Shown: in pieces, positions 24,176 to 36,300 of the stretch
Layout of the letters: each line of letters opens with the position of its first letter
Position numbering within the stretch: position 1 is the stretch's first letter
Source of the DNA: Erpobdella octoculata
Lineage: Eukaryota; Annelida; Clitellata; Hirudinida; Erpobdellidae
Length of the DNA: 64,000 bases
Direction: 5' to 3'
NCBI GenBank assembly: GCA_963978895.1
Contig: OZ022238.1
Location: 36,419,270-36,483,269 of the forward strand
Position numbers and translations under genes: made by a program
Notes under the pieces: model-generated
Told to the model about the DNA's origin: nothing
Database searches by the model: none
Seen by the model: the letters and a program-made list of their open reading frames with translations, nothing else

Positions 24176-24657
24176 AAGCTTGTGTTATAAAAAGTAATTA
24201 AATCATTGAAAATATTTTCAAATAGCTACATAATTTTCACTATATTCCTATGAGTTAGATTTTTTCATCCTGATATCATCTCCCGAGTTAGGTATGGTTC
24301 CGCAACCAGCTTGTTACACAGGGAACTGCGTTCCAATTTAGGTGTTCAATGGACGACCAATTAAGAGATAACATAGGCAGAGGAGGTGGGAAGAAATGCC
24401 TTCCAACTTTCGGGTGTCCATAATTTTCGAGCAATCAGGGGTATGAGATAAAATCAAGTTTTGGTAATAGTGGATATCCCACACAGCCAACAATATAAGA
24501 TTAATTAAAAATAATTGTACTCTGATAAACAGAGGGTTCGCACGAACCAGAGCATTAACATCAAGGGGGTTCGCGCGAACCCCCAGGAAAGCACTAACCT
24601 TTACTCAAAAAAAAGTCAAACTCAAATAAGCTGGTGATGCTCATACGCATATTATGT

Positions 24658-25275
<618 letters not shown>

Positions 25276-25973
25276 AAAATGTTCTAAAAAACCACACAGC
25301 CCAAATTGTTATTGATGTCTCAAATTTTATTTTAATGTCGTGAATATATTTAATAAATTTGTTTACTAACGTTTTTTTGTTTGAATAAATATATAGAATT
25401 TAAATTAAAGTTACGATATATTCTTTCTATAAAAAGTTCTGTGTTGTGAACGTATATTCTAATTCGTTAGCAACGACATAGTAATTTTCAGCATTTCACT
25501 CGCAATTTTAGTATTATTTACTAAAAGTTTTAGATATGATATAACATACCATTACTGCCCGGGATTATTTAAGACATTTTCCCCTGAAGTTTCTGCGATA
25601 GACTTAACTAACTAGTTTAGTCCGTAACAGTAACAACTGGTAACTGTTGTAAATATTAACATTCACAAAACATTCATTAATATTTATAATTTTGATATTA
25701 ATAAATATTTAAACTCTAACAGTCTAAGCTAAAAATAACTAACTATTATTTATTATATTGTGACTGGAAGAAGTGGTAGCTGTCATTATTAATCATTTAG
25801 TAATTTTAAGTCTTCTACTTCTAATATTCTAATGATCTAATCATTCTAAGCAATCTAATCTAGTCTAGTCTTAGTTTGACTAGTTAGTTGTCCTAGTTTT
25901 AGTATTTTGGTCAGTCTGGTCTTGTCCTTGTTGTGTAGAAGTCTAGACTAAGACTGACTGTTAAATTTAATGG
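25276..25973. other. AT-rich sequence upstream of HYLS1
   Basis: No supported gene; many short CTAGTC/ACTAG-rich stretches. Confidence 0.4.
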
Positions 25974-26145
25974 CAAGGCGTGCGCCATGGCAATGAGCGG
26001 CAAAATTGCAATTGACATGGTGGGGGGTTAGGGTTAGGCCCTAACCGTTAGGGTTAATATGCTAATAATAATACGCTTCGCCATATCAATAGCAATTTTG
26101 CCGCTTATTTAAAGGACGCTCGCCTTGTCAATAGCACTGTTTTAA
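25974..26145. mobile_element. MITE-like inverted repeat with telomere-like core
   Basis: Arms around AAGGCGTGCGCCATGGCAAT / GAGCGGCAAAATTGC pair with the right arm GCAATTTTGCCGCT ... GCTCGCCTTG. The centre holds GTTAGGGTTAGG and CCCTAACCGTTAGGGTTA, TTAGGG motifs in both directions. It lies about 280 bp 5' of the HYLS1 start codon. Confidence 0.7.
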
Positions 26146-26418
26146 GTCAAGTAAAGGTAATATTTTAGTTTTACAGTTTAAGTAAGACAGTAAAGTCTTG
26201 AACTAGGAACTAATAATGAATTACTTAATTTTATAAATTAAAAACTGATCAAGTCATGAAGCAATTTTTTTTCAATCTTTCAGGATTGATAATTAATTAA
26301 AGACTAAAGACCTTAACAACTTAAAAGAAATTAAATGATTAATTCTTATAATATTAGTAATTGGTCAATCTAATTTTACTTTATTAATTAAGTTTTAATT
26401 TATTAAATAGAGGTGAAG

Positions 26419-29400
26419 ATGTCGAGTTTTCATTTCACGGAAGATGAAATCGAAAAGGAATTGATGAATATGGGATACCATAACTTGCCTTCTGAAGCAA
26501 TTTCCCAATTTAAACGAGGTATTTGTTAAGAAGGATTTAAGTCACTATGCTTTCGAGTTCTCGACAGTTTTTGTTGCAGATTTGATCATTTTAATGGATC
26601 AACACACTGGTCAACCAGATTCAGATGTTATAAATGAATTCGACGACTCAAAAAGTATTTCATCGGAATTTTCTCGTTCTGAAAGAAGTAATATTTTCGT
26701 TAAATTAATTAATAGAAATAAATAAAATTTACAAAGATAGGTAGCATTGAGATTTGATAACTGCAGTAGATTGCCAACCACTGTAATAATTGCTTTATAA
26801 TGATTGGTGAATATCTATTCTTTAGACTCTGACATATTTGCATATAATACAAATATTAGAGAAATCTAATTTTAATTTCTTAATAATAATACCTCAAGTC
26901 TGGCTTATTAAAATTGTATAAATCATAAAGAAACAACTGTAGGTTGGCACTTTTTTAACCAATTGTTTTCAAGATAATTTAAATACAAATGGTAGTTTAG
27001 ACTTTTAAAATAAAATCAAATAAAAGGTTTTAGGTGAAATACAGCAAATAAACTAAAATAAAGCAGTATAAGATAGGTGTGGAACTTTTTTTTGTGTGAA
27101 CAATTTGGCTAGACTTTGCATTTGAATGCATTGGAAGTTCTTAAATCACTCATTAATTAATCTCTAGGGACTCAGTCTGTCGTTAACTACTGGCTCACCA
27201 GTTCATACTCCTAAGTCAGCCACTAAGCCTCTAGGCCAGTTGCTAAGAGCCTAACTGGTTCCAATTACTACATAACATAAATAAATGTCTTTGACCATTT
27301 GTTGTAGTTCCAGTTTTGTTTTGTTGTTAATCTTCATTAGGTGTCTTCGAAATGGCAATTGAGATGAAGGTATTGATAAGTCAATAAAAATATGCTACCT
27401 TCTAGTTTTTGTATGCCAGAATAATAAATAATCGGGTTATGCTTGTAATAATTGCTCCATTGTTATCTGATCCTCGTTAGTTTGTGTAGAATTAGTTTTT
27501 TTTGGTTTTTTAATTGTAATTAGACATAGCTGTCAGTGATTTTTTGTCGCATAAAAATCCATCATGTACTGGCTGGATTGTATTTCATTACTGGCTGATC
27601 GAGATCATAGAAATAACATTTGTGATTTTTGAAAACAATCATTTACAACCACTTTTTGCACTTGCGTGTGCTGATAATGCCAACTGGAATTTTATTTTTA
27701 TTTATCCAACTAATAGAAAATTTTAAGTGTAATGTTTTTGCTTATGTTGTTTATTATGATAAATATTAAAAATTCTGATTGAATAATATAAATGTTTAGT
27801 AATTAATTTAATTCACTTTCTGTTATTTAATTTATCAATAGATGATTCACTCTACGACCCCACTGCCAATACCGGTAGCAGATATAAAAGGTTTACAAAG
27901 GTGCGGATTATTTAATTGTTTGTTCAATTGAGCTATTTATTGAATATTTCATATTTTGTTAGAAAGTTCTTGCAAATTCCAATACAAGAAGTCCAGTGGT
28001 TTTATCAAGCAAGCAAGATTCCAGTATTGATGAGAGTGAAGTATTTGTTGAAGTACCTTTTGTTAAGTCCAAACAGATTAAACGAAAAATCTGTCGCAAA
28101 ATCAACGAGACGCCACCTATTGATGAGTCGTTAACAGGCTGGTGTTTTTGTGATTTTTCTATTTCTTGGGAAGATTTGAATTGATTTTAAACACTAATAA
28201 TTTAATATTCAAATTAAGCAGTTTGAAAGCAGAATTATTGATTAAAAATTAGGACGCCTGGTTAAGCAATTGTCATTTTAAACATAAATATTGAAAATTC
28301 AGTTTGTTGCTTTTAAGGTTTGTTCATCGAATACAAGGAGTGATTTGAGATGATAGAACTGGTGACTGCATAGTTTACTTTAATTTGAAGAATTTATTTT
28401 ATATTTTAATAATTGGCAATTTTCTATTTAAAACTAGCGGGGTGCCCGGTGTTGTCCGGGATTTTTAGAGGTTTTCTCATGTTTGTCTCTCTTGATCCCG
28501 TTTCCTTCTCCGCTTGCTCTCCCGCTCTCTGTCGCTTTCCCGCTCCCGGTTGCTTTCCTGGTCCCGGTCGATTTCTCGCTCCCGGCCGTTTTCTCGCTCT
28601 CCCGTTCGCTTTCCCGTTCTCGGTCGCTTTCCCGATCCCGGACGCTTTCCTGCTCTTGGTCGCTTTACCTTTCCCGCTCGCTTTTCCACTCTCAGTTGCT
28701 TTTTTGTTCTCTCTTGCTTTCCCGTTCCCGCTCGCTCTCCTGCTCCACTCCGCTTATTTTGTGTCCGATTTCAATTTTTTTCACTATAATTGTCTCCCAT
28801 TGCCTCTCAAGGTTGTGTGAAAATTGCATTATGATCGAATAAATGGTGTAGCAATGCATAAAGGACTTACTTACATAATCTTATTTTTATATATATATAT
28901 AGATATAGTTCCTGCTCCGCTCATTTTGTGACCGATTTTAATTTTTTTTCACTAAAATCTTCCTCCATTGACTCTCAAGCTTGTGTAAAAATTTCATTAC
29001 GATCGGATGAATGGTGTAGCAACGCATAAAGTATTTACACACACACACACATAATCTAATTTTTATATATATAGATTAAAGGTTTTTTTTCTCATTCAGA
29101 TGGTTCTAGTTTATGCGAGAGCTTCTCACAGATGGAACTACAGGGATTATTGTCGAATATTCCATCCAAATCAAAATCAGTGGGTTTTAAGATCATTTTC
29201 TTTTTATATTTCAGGTTGATCAAAATATTTATTAGAAACAATTATTATATTTCAGGTTGATCAAAATATTTATTAGAAACAAATATCGAGTTTAATCATT
29301 TTTTTTCATCTATGAATATTTTTAAATTCGAAGTTATTTGTAAACAACTTAATGAAATTGATTCATGATGATCAGGGATGTTTGCAAATTCATATAAAAA

Positions 29401-30376
29401 TATAAAAAAAAACATTTAAAACTTGGTGAATTCAGTTGCATTTTAAATTTAAACAAAGTATGATGAAAATATTTGGAAAATAGAATTTTTAATAAAACTT
29501 ATGAGGTCGATTGAGTCTGTTTGTTCTGGAAAGTTTCATAAAAAAATATTTGTGAAGTTTCTATTGGTTGTCTGATTAGTTGTAATAATTGAGTATAAAT
29601 TGTTTGAAAATATTTGCATGAATATAAAATAAGGATCTTGTTGATGAGTTCTTTTTTTGTTTTGTTAAATAATAAAATAAATGAATAAATAAATGTATTT
29701 ATCTGTTTATTTTCATCAGGTCTCAAATGATGTACCACGACCGCGATCATCATCATCATCATCATTACCATCAGGTTGTCTATCGTTGCACTATTTTTAA
29801 ATTTAAAAAAGTATTCTTTGTTAAAATAATGTTAATGCTATTGTTTTAAATTAAAATTGTTGCTGAATATGTTAAACCTGCTATTTCTTGATTAATTTGA
29901 AGACCTATTTGTTATTGATTTTTATATCAGCTTGATGAATTGAATATCTGGTTTTAGAGCTCTAATAATTAAGTATGTAACTTATGAAAACAAGTAAAAA
30001 TGTCATATACCGTTTTATTTATTATTGGATCAATATAGATGGTACAGAATTCAATTGTTGTCAATTTTATTTTGTGTTATTGCTTAAAAATATTTAATAA
30101 TTTGTGTTTTAAAAATAAGCACAATTTCTTGCACATAGTTCTTATATGTGGAATTCTATAATTACAGTCATTCGACCAGCCACATGTGATTCGAGATACA
30201 GAAACAAATGTGATCCTGTGAAGAGGTTCCACGAGTATAAAAGATACTGGAATGAAAATGCCATCCCAGGAGAGCAGAGTCACAGGCAGTTGAGATGGTG
30301 GGTCAGAGAACAGATGTTCCAGTATGATCAACCACCTATCAGAGTTAGTAGTTCTCTCTATTCACCAATCAAGTAA
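26419..30376 (+). CDS. HYLS1: HYLS1 centriolar and ciliogenesis protein, six exons
   Basis: Exons: 26419-26518, 26580-26687, 27842-27900, 27963-28129, 29110-29183, 30168-30376. Phases fit throughout, giving 238 aa (human is about 299). The N terminus FTEDEIEKELMNMGYHNLP is the conserved invertebrate HYLS-1 start. The middle has a basic block (SKQIKRKICRKINE) like the human KRKVLRRK region. The last exon contains the diagnostic HYLS-1 box: DPVKRFHEYKRYW, IPGE, LRWWVREQM. Family role: HYLS1 is added to outer centrioles and is required for basal body function and cilia; mutation of its box causes hydrolethalus syndrome in humans. Introns hold a Helentron-like element (28433-29079). The acceptor of exon 5 is less certain; the choice here keeps the frame. 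No start-site alternative looks better. Confidence 0.85.
28433..29079 (+). mobile_element. Helentron-like non-autonomous element in HYLS1 intron 4
   Basis: Starts ACTAGCGGGGTGCCCGG, contains CCGGGATTTTTAGAGG, GC-rich CTTTCCCGCTC units, two copies of the conserved block ending in GCATAAAGGACTTAC or GCATAAAGTATTTAC, and ends in TATATATAGATTA. A second AT-rich end at 28888-28912 suggests a partial internal duplication. Orientation is opposite to the 36863 copy. Classification rests on end motifs and is inferred. Confidence 0.7.
29209..29282. repeat. 38-bp tandem duplication in HYLS1 intron 5
   Basis: ATATTTCAGGTTGATCAAAA through ATTTATTAGAAACA occurs twice back to back. Confidence 0.9.
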
Positions 30377-30568
30377 TGCAAAGTTTTATAGATGACCTTT
30401 TACAGAGCTTGACGAGGCTAGCTTTGCACATATTCCACAGACGATTATTTCTGTTCTGATTTCTTATAAATGGTTTTATTTTTTGTTAGCTAGAATCTTT
30501 GTAGATTGAAATGTTTGTATATAATTGTTTTACAATTATTTCAAGCTATTGGTTCTTTTGGAAAAGTT

Positions 30569-30574
30569 AATAAA
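30569..30574 (+). terminator. HYLS1 polyadenylation signal (candidate)
   Basis: AATAAA about 190 bp after the HYLS1 stop codon; the next gene on this strand starts 1 kb further on. Confidence 0.5.
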
Positions 30575-30726
30575 GTCCTTAGCCTCATCCAAGTCTTAAT
30601 TTATTAATCTTCACATCTGAATTTAACAACATTTTTTAATTAGAAGTCAACTTTTCTAAAAAAAAATCTCTTATTATGGTTGCTGCATAACTACTACCAT
30701 CTTTTATCGTTTCTTTACTTATTCCG

Positions 30727-30960
30727 TGCTATCATCATGCCGTCGTGGGTTCAAATCTCAGTCACGGCGAGGCGTAATTCCGTTGAGCAAGGAATTCACT
30801 CACACTGCTCAGGCTAACTCAGCCTTTCATCCTTCACTGGTCGATGAATGAGTACCAGTTTCACGACTGGGGTGTAATAGGGTTCGGCATACACATGCGG
30901 GTGGCAGGTAACACTGTGTGATCCCATATGCACGCCCTAATGATCTACATTTACATTTTT
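30727..30960 (+). repeat. tRNA-derived SINE family S1, copy 1
   Basis: Contains a B-box-like GGGTTCAAATC at 30747-30757, a GTTGAGCAAGGAATTCACTC central block and the end GCCCTAATGATCTACATTTA. About 230 bp; the same family is at 51866-52154, with an internal deletion here before GCACGCCC. Not a functional tRNA: no acceptor or anticodon stem arrangement. Confidence 0.8.
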
Positions 30961-31635
30961 ACCACTTCTTTATAATGATTGAATTGGTAAATTGCTGTTG
31001 GTGTTAATAAGTCAGTCAGTTTCTGATTTTCATTTATACAGTGTAATAAATTATGATGCTTCTGATAAATTATGATTGTCTACTTTTCAGTTATTTCATT
31101 TACTAGTTCATCAGAATTATCAGATGCTTAAAACTTATTGAAAATTTCAATTTCCAGGACATTTGCTCAAGTAAAGGTAAAGCAAGTTCACTAATCAAAA
31201 GCAAAGCAAGTTCACTAATCAAAAGCAAAACAGTTTCCAAGCAAAACCAATGGTCAAATGAAGCTTGACTTGACTTCATTTATTTTATCATAAATTTGAT
31301 TATATTTAATAATCCTTTATGTTGATATTTTTGTAAAAACAACGCCAAGACAATCAAAGTGTTCATTTTTCTTATTAAAAATCTGGCGCCAGCCGTGGGG
31401 TGGGGGGGGGCGTTGAAACGTAAGCGCGAAAGTTTATCGACTGCTGTTCGATCATACGTGTCTCCTCGTTCATGTGGTAGGTAGGCGTCAGCTTTCGTTC
31501 ATCCCATTGTTGAATAAATAAGGTTAGTTCGTCAATGTGTTTTCATCTTTTCAAACGAATCCTTGCCAATATCGTAACTTAGTATTTTTTCTTTATCTAA
31601 TATTTGTTGGGGTTTTAAAAACCCGATTTTGTGTG
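30961..31635. other. Intergenic region with TMED promoter side
   Basis: AT-rich, with a G-rich run at 31398-31412 and no supported gene. It precedes the TMED start codon and may hold its 5' UTR. Confidence 0.4.
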
Positions 31636-32313
31636 ATGAATCGATTGCGACTTTTAATTGTTGTAACGGCGTTCGTGACTCTTTTCTCATTGATAAGTGG
31701 ACATGAAAGTGCTGGAATGACGATCGAATTGCCAGATCGCCAAGAAATGTGCTTCTATGAAGATTTTGAGGGTAACAGACCGTACATATTCGAGTACAAA
31801 GTTTTAAAAGGCGGTAATTTTGATGTCGACGTCTCAATCGAATCTCCGTCAGGAATGGAAATTTACAACGAAGTTAGAAAAGCAGGCGACACTTTTGCGT
31901 TCGATATCTCCTGGGGTGCGTACAAATTCTGCTTTAGTAACGAGTTCTCAACGGTGACACACAAGACTATTTATTTTGAACTTCGGCCAGAAGAACACCA
32001 AAGACTTGCAGTAGAAGGTGGCAAGAAAGGTCCGAGTGCAAACACCCAAGTCGAGGAATCCATGGAAGTAATCCATTCATTCGCCACTCAAATCATGACA
32101 TATCAACAGAGGTATCGCCTCATCGAAGCAAAAAGTCGCTATGAAGCTGAGAGACTCAACAGTCACGTGCAATTATATTCTATAGCTCAAGCCATAACTA
32201 TTGTTTTCGTTGGTCTGGGTGAGTTAATCATTTTGAAAAAATTCTTCTCTGACGGCAAAACTGCAGACAAAAGAAGCGGAAACGCACAAACCAAACCATC
32301 ACTGCGACCATAA
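31636..32313 (+). CDS. TMED3/7-type p24 cargo receptor (gamma subfamily)
   Basis: Intronless frame of 225 aa. Residues 1-26 form a signal peptide; the Met at 31636 is chosen over an upstream in-frame Met at 31537 because the hydrophobic core follows it directly. The GOLD domain spans about 27-120, with the disulfide cysteines in MCFYEDF and KFCFSNEFST and the THKTIYFELRPEE block typical of TMED3/TMED7. A coiled coil follows (about 140-185), then one membrane helix (AITIVFVGLGELIIL) and a cytosolic tail beginning KKFFSD, with the FF motif used for COPII/COPI sorting. Family role: p24 proteins cycle between ER and Golgi as oligomers and recruit cargo such as GPI-anchored proteins. The absence of introns could mean a retrocopy, but the frame is intact. 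Confidence 0.9.
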   Translation: MNRLRLLIVVTAFVTLFSLISGHESAGMTIELPDRQEMCFYEDFEGNRPYIFEYKVLKGGNFDVDVSIESPSGMEIYNEVRKAGDTFAFDISWGAYKFCFSNEFSTVTHKTIYFELRPEEHQRLAVEGGKKGPSANTQVEESMEVIHSFATQIMTYQQRYRLIEAKSRYEAERLNSHVQLYSIAQAITIVFVGLGELIILKKFFSDGKTADKRSGNAQTKPSLRP

Positions 32314-33370
32314 CTATTCATCATAATTAAGGACTATATACTGATTCAATTCGGTTCAAAGTACAAAGATGCCTTATTGTAACTTTTCTATTTTTATGTA
32401 AACATACGTAATTGAGTCTTTATTGTCATAAATAAGTTATTTTTAGTATACAAGAACACTTTCTAACATTAGTCATGTGTAATTATTTTCTAAATAACAG
32501 TTGAGGCAGGGCAGCACCATGAAGCTATGACACGATCCCTGAGTAAAAAAATGAGGCGATGTGCCTCTTTTTTGTCAATCTCATCTATCATAAAATTTTC
32601 ACCTTAAAGAAAGTTGAAAACAAGCAAAGATAAAATTAAAAAAATGCTTTTATTTGCCTCTTTATCTGAGTCAACGAACTAGAATCTTTGAATATAAAAC
32701 AACCGTTACGCTAATCTTGTTAATTATTTTGGACCTCTGGCGACTTATAAATAAACATCCTTACTGTTTAATTATTTTGGACCACTGGCAACTTATACAT
32801 AAACAACTTATTACAGTCGCTAGATGACAGGAAATAATTTGATTTGATTAATTTTAATTGATTTAGGGCCTAATTCATGTCAGAAACATTAAATTCATGT
32901 ATTGTCATCTAGAATAAAGCTTTCCTGAATGTTTTAGAGCTCTCGGTGGTCGAAAAGTGGGTGAATTTTTGTTTCTAAGATTTCATCACCACAGACAAAC
33001 AAACAAACAAACCAACAGAGAGACGAGTGAAGCTAAATATAAAAGCATTTAAAAAACTACAATTTTTATTTGCATGACTATAGTAATGTTCATTCTTATG
33101 CCTTTTAAACAATCAAAAGCAAAAAACCAAACTACATGAAAAATTGGTGAGAAAACTTTATTTTAGTATTATTTAATGTTCCCTTTGCCTGCGCCTGAAG
33201 CAAAACTGCCCCAACTCCCCCAACCCCTGAGTGTGCCACTAATGAGTAATTCACAGCTTAACATTATTTAATATGCACAGACAATCACAACAAAATCGGT
33301 TTTTCTTTCATAAATTCAAAAACAACAAAAACACTGATAAGAAGTAAAGAATTAAAGAAAGATGGAAGGT
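32314..33370. other. Intergenic region between convergent TMED and P4HA genes
   Basis: AT-rich 3' flanks. AATAAA at 32913-32918 could serve TMED. No gene seen. Confidence 0.5.
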
Positions 33371-36300
33371 TCACTCTGTAAAGGAAGTTGTGCAGGGGCG
33401 AATGAACTCTTGACCTCTCTCGTGGAACCATTTGTTGCAAGCTATAATATGAAAATTAAATTAAATATATATATATATATATAAGATATACTTTGACAAC
33501 AAATAAAGCACATAATTTTCAAATTTTATTGGTTTAATGTTCTTCTTGTTTCAATTAAAATTAATTAAAACTAAAACAACTAGAATAATTTTCAAAATTT
33601 TTGAGTTTGTTTGACTTTTGCAATATAAACCATCAACAATCATGTTGCAAACACATTTCACTTATTCCTGCATTTTCTTAAAATGAATGAAATGGAGAAA
33701 TACCATATAAATAAATAGTAACGTTAATTTATCCCACCATATAAATAAATTAATAAAATTAACTTAACTCACTATATAAAAAAATTAATAAAATTAACTT
33801 GGCCCGTCACAGAAATAAATGAGTTGAAATCAACTTACCCCATTTGATGCCTGAAAGAACCGGACAAGCAGCATGCCTCGTTCTCATATCTCCTTCTCCA
33901 TTTCTCATCAAGTTGTACCAGAATGCACATTTCGACTGAAATTATTCACCTTAAACTTTACCAAATATATTCAAAAAAATGAAAATCATTAGCATAAATT
34001 ATACAGTTGAGGATTATCACAAAAATGAAATTGGATTGTTTTTTAATGCAATTTAGAAGACATATTTAGCAAATATTGTGAATGTAACACAGGCTAAGTA
34101 AGGTGTAACAAACTAATATCTCCACTAGTTTACACAATCTTGTTTAATAACATTTAAATTATTATCATACTCAGACACTCCCAACAATTAAAACAAAAAT
34201 TAAAATATATCAAAGTACTTTTCTAGGCCAGTAGCTCACTCCTATGCCAGGGAAAACAGTTCCTCCACCAGCTTGAACATCTGACAACTGATCAAATTTA
34301 TACAAAGTTCAGTAACATAATGTTGTATGATATTGTTTAAATGTTTGAAAAAAGAACATACATAGCATATGAAAGTCGCAATTCGATTGCCAATTGCATT
34401 CTCAAATGTTCCAAGTTCTCTGTTCTGAGTTTGAAATTGTTTGAAAATTAGATTTTGTGAACCAAAAGTTGAAAAATAAAAAAGATTGTCAGATTTCTCT
34501 TTACAATTATTATTTATAATTCTTGTAATAAAATCTTCAATTTTATCATCACAGTTGTTCAAAGACCACATAGATTCTTACAACAACAACAAAACTGGAA
34601 ATTAATATTGAAATAAAAATGTTTGACTCATCTACCTATTAAAAAACAAAGACAATCATTCTAATATTTAAATACTATGTTCGACATGTCCAGTCAACTT
34701 CCTAAACAAGCTGAATTTGTTTAATGCATTTTCTATTTACACGAGCCGTTTCGAGACCCGACCGGTGCTAATTTTGGTCCAGCCCATTTTTACAAGCCTA
34801 AAATCCCTACACTTGGCACAATAATTTCAGCCGGACCCGTGCTGACTTCGGCCAAATCTGGTCCGTATGAATAACCAATAAGTAAAGGCTCGGACTTCAC
34901 ATGCAGATCTCTAATGCATGCGTATATAAACAATTGGTTGCTTTAAAATACTCACAGTAGAGAAATCATAATGTGGTTCATAATGTCCTCCGATTCCATA
35001 ATTAAGAACCTGATGCAAAATTAAAAAACTTTTAAATAACACCATGCACAAATTATAAAAATAAAGATATAAAATTAATAGCAAGTTGTCACAAAAAAAC
35101 AAAATAATATTTTTTTATAACACATCAACAACCTGCAACTCCTCAACCGTTTCAAGGGTCAAATTGGAAAGCAGACCAGCCACATAACTGAACTTTGCTA
35201 TTGCCTTATCTTCTTCATCTTTAATCCAGCCACTGAAAAAATATATGGATTTTCATCGTTATTTTTAAACTAATAATCAATAATACGAAACAGCAATAAA
35301 AAAAACTTAGCACTATATAATAAATTTACAGAACATTATAATATTAATATGGAACAATTTTCAGAACAATATAAATATTTATAATGAAAAATTTACAGAA
35401 CAATATAATATTTATATGAAAAAATTTACAGAACAATATAATATTTATATGGAACAATTTTCAGAACAATATAAATATTTATATTGAAAAATTTACCGAA
35501 CAATATAATATTTATATGAAAAAATTTACAGAACAATATAATATTTATATGAAAAAATGTACAGAACAGTATAATATTTATATGGCATAAAATATTTATA
35601 GTTTTAATGAGACTTTGAGACACACCTTTTACTGATTCTGTAGTTTTGTGCTGTGGTGGATGCACTGTCACTTTTATGGTACACAACAGATCTTCCAAGC
35701 TTAAAAAGACATCAAAATTATTAATAATATCTGCCATGAGATGTTATTAACATATTTAAATGTTATTTTTACTAGTCTTATATTAACTGGCTTTGTCAGG
35801 TTACTCGTTTAATCGGACTGACACACACACACATATATTTATATTAATTTAATTAAATATTTCGATTTATAGTGAGTGTCGGATAATTGTGAAGATAATT
35901 AAAAAAGTGTAAAGACTAAAAAGTAGAAAATAAAAATAAATAAAAAAACTTTTTAAAAACTAGTCTCATGATAAGGCTAGGGTGCTCAGTTTGAATTTAA
36001 TGAACAGATCTGTATAACTTAGCGAGCACCCTAGTCTTATCATAAGACTAGTTTTTAAAAAGTTTTTTTATTTATTTTTTTAATTTTAGACAAACTCACT
36101 CGAGATCTTCCTAACTCTTTTATCTTTTTTATCTGTCCATCGGTCATAACATCGTGGAAAAGAAACATTTTTGGTTCCCAGTTTACAAGTTCTTCCTTGA
36201 CAGGTCTGATGTATAGAAATGGATGATGCCTTCGATACTGACATGACAACTTGTGCTCATTTATGACTGGCTGTCGATGTAAATAATCTTTTTATGACAA

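Noticed and set aside
26025..26062. Interstitial telomere array
   Set aside because: Only three to four TTAGGG-like motifs in mixed orientation inside an inverted repeat; too short for a telomeric tract, reported as a foldback element instead.
28413..28842. Overlapping Arg/Ser/Pro/Phe-rich ORFs on both strands within HYLS1 intron 4
   Set aside because: They come from GC-rich tandem units of the Helentron-like element; composition is unit-driven and open in several frames.
30727..30960. tRNA gene
   Set aside because: A B-box-like motif is present, but no cloverleaf with anticodon and acceptor stem forms, and a near-identical family member exists at 51866; it is a SINE. The 61497-61640 element was rejected as a tRNA for the same reason.
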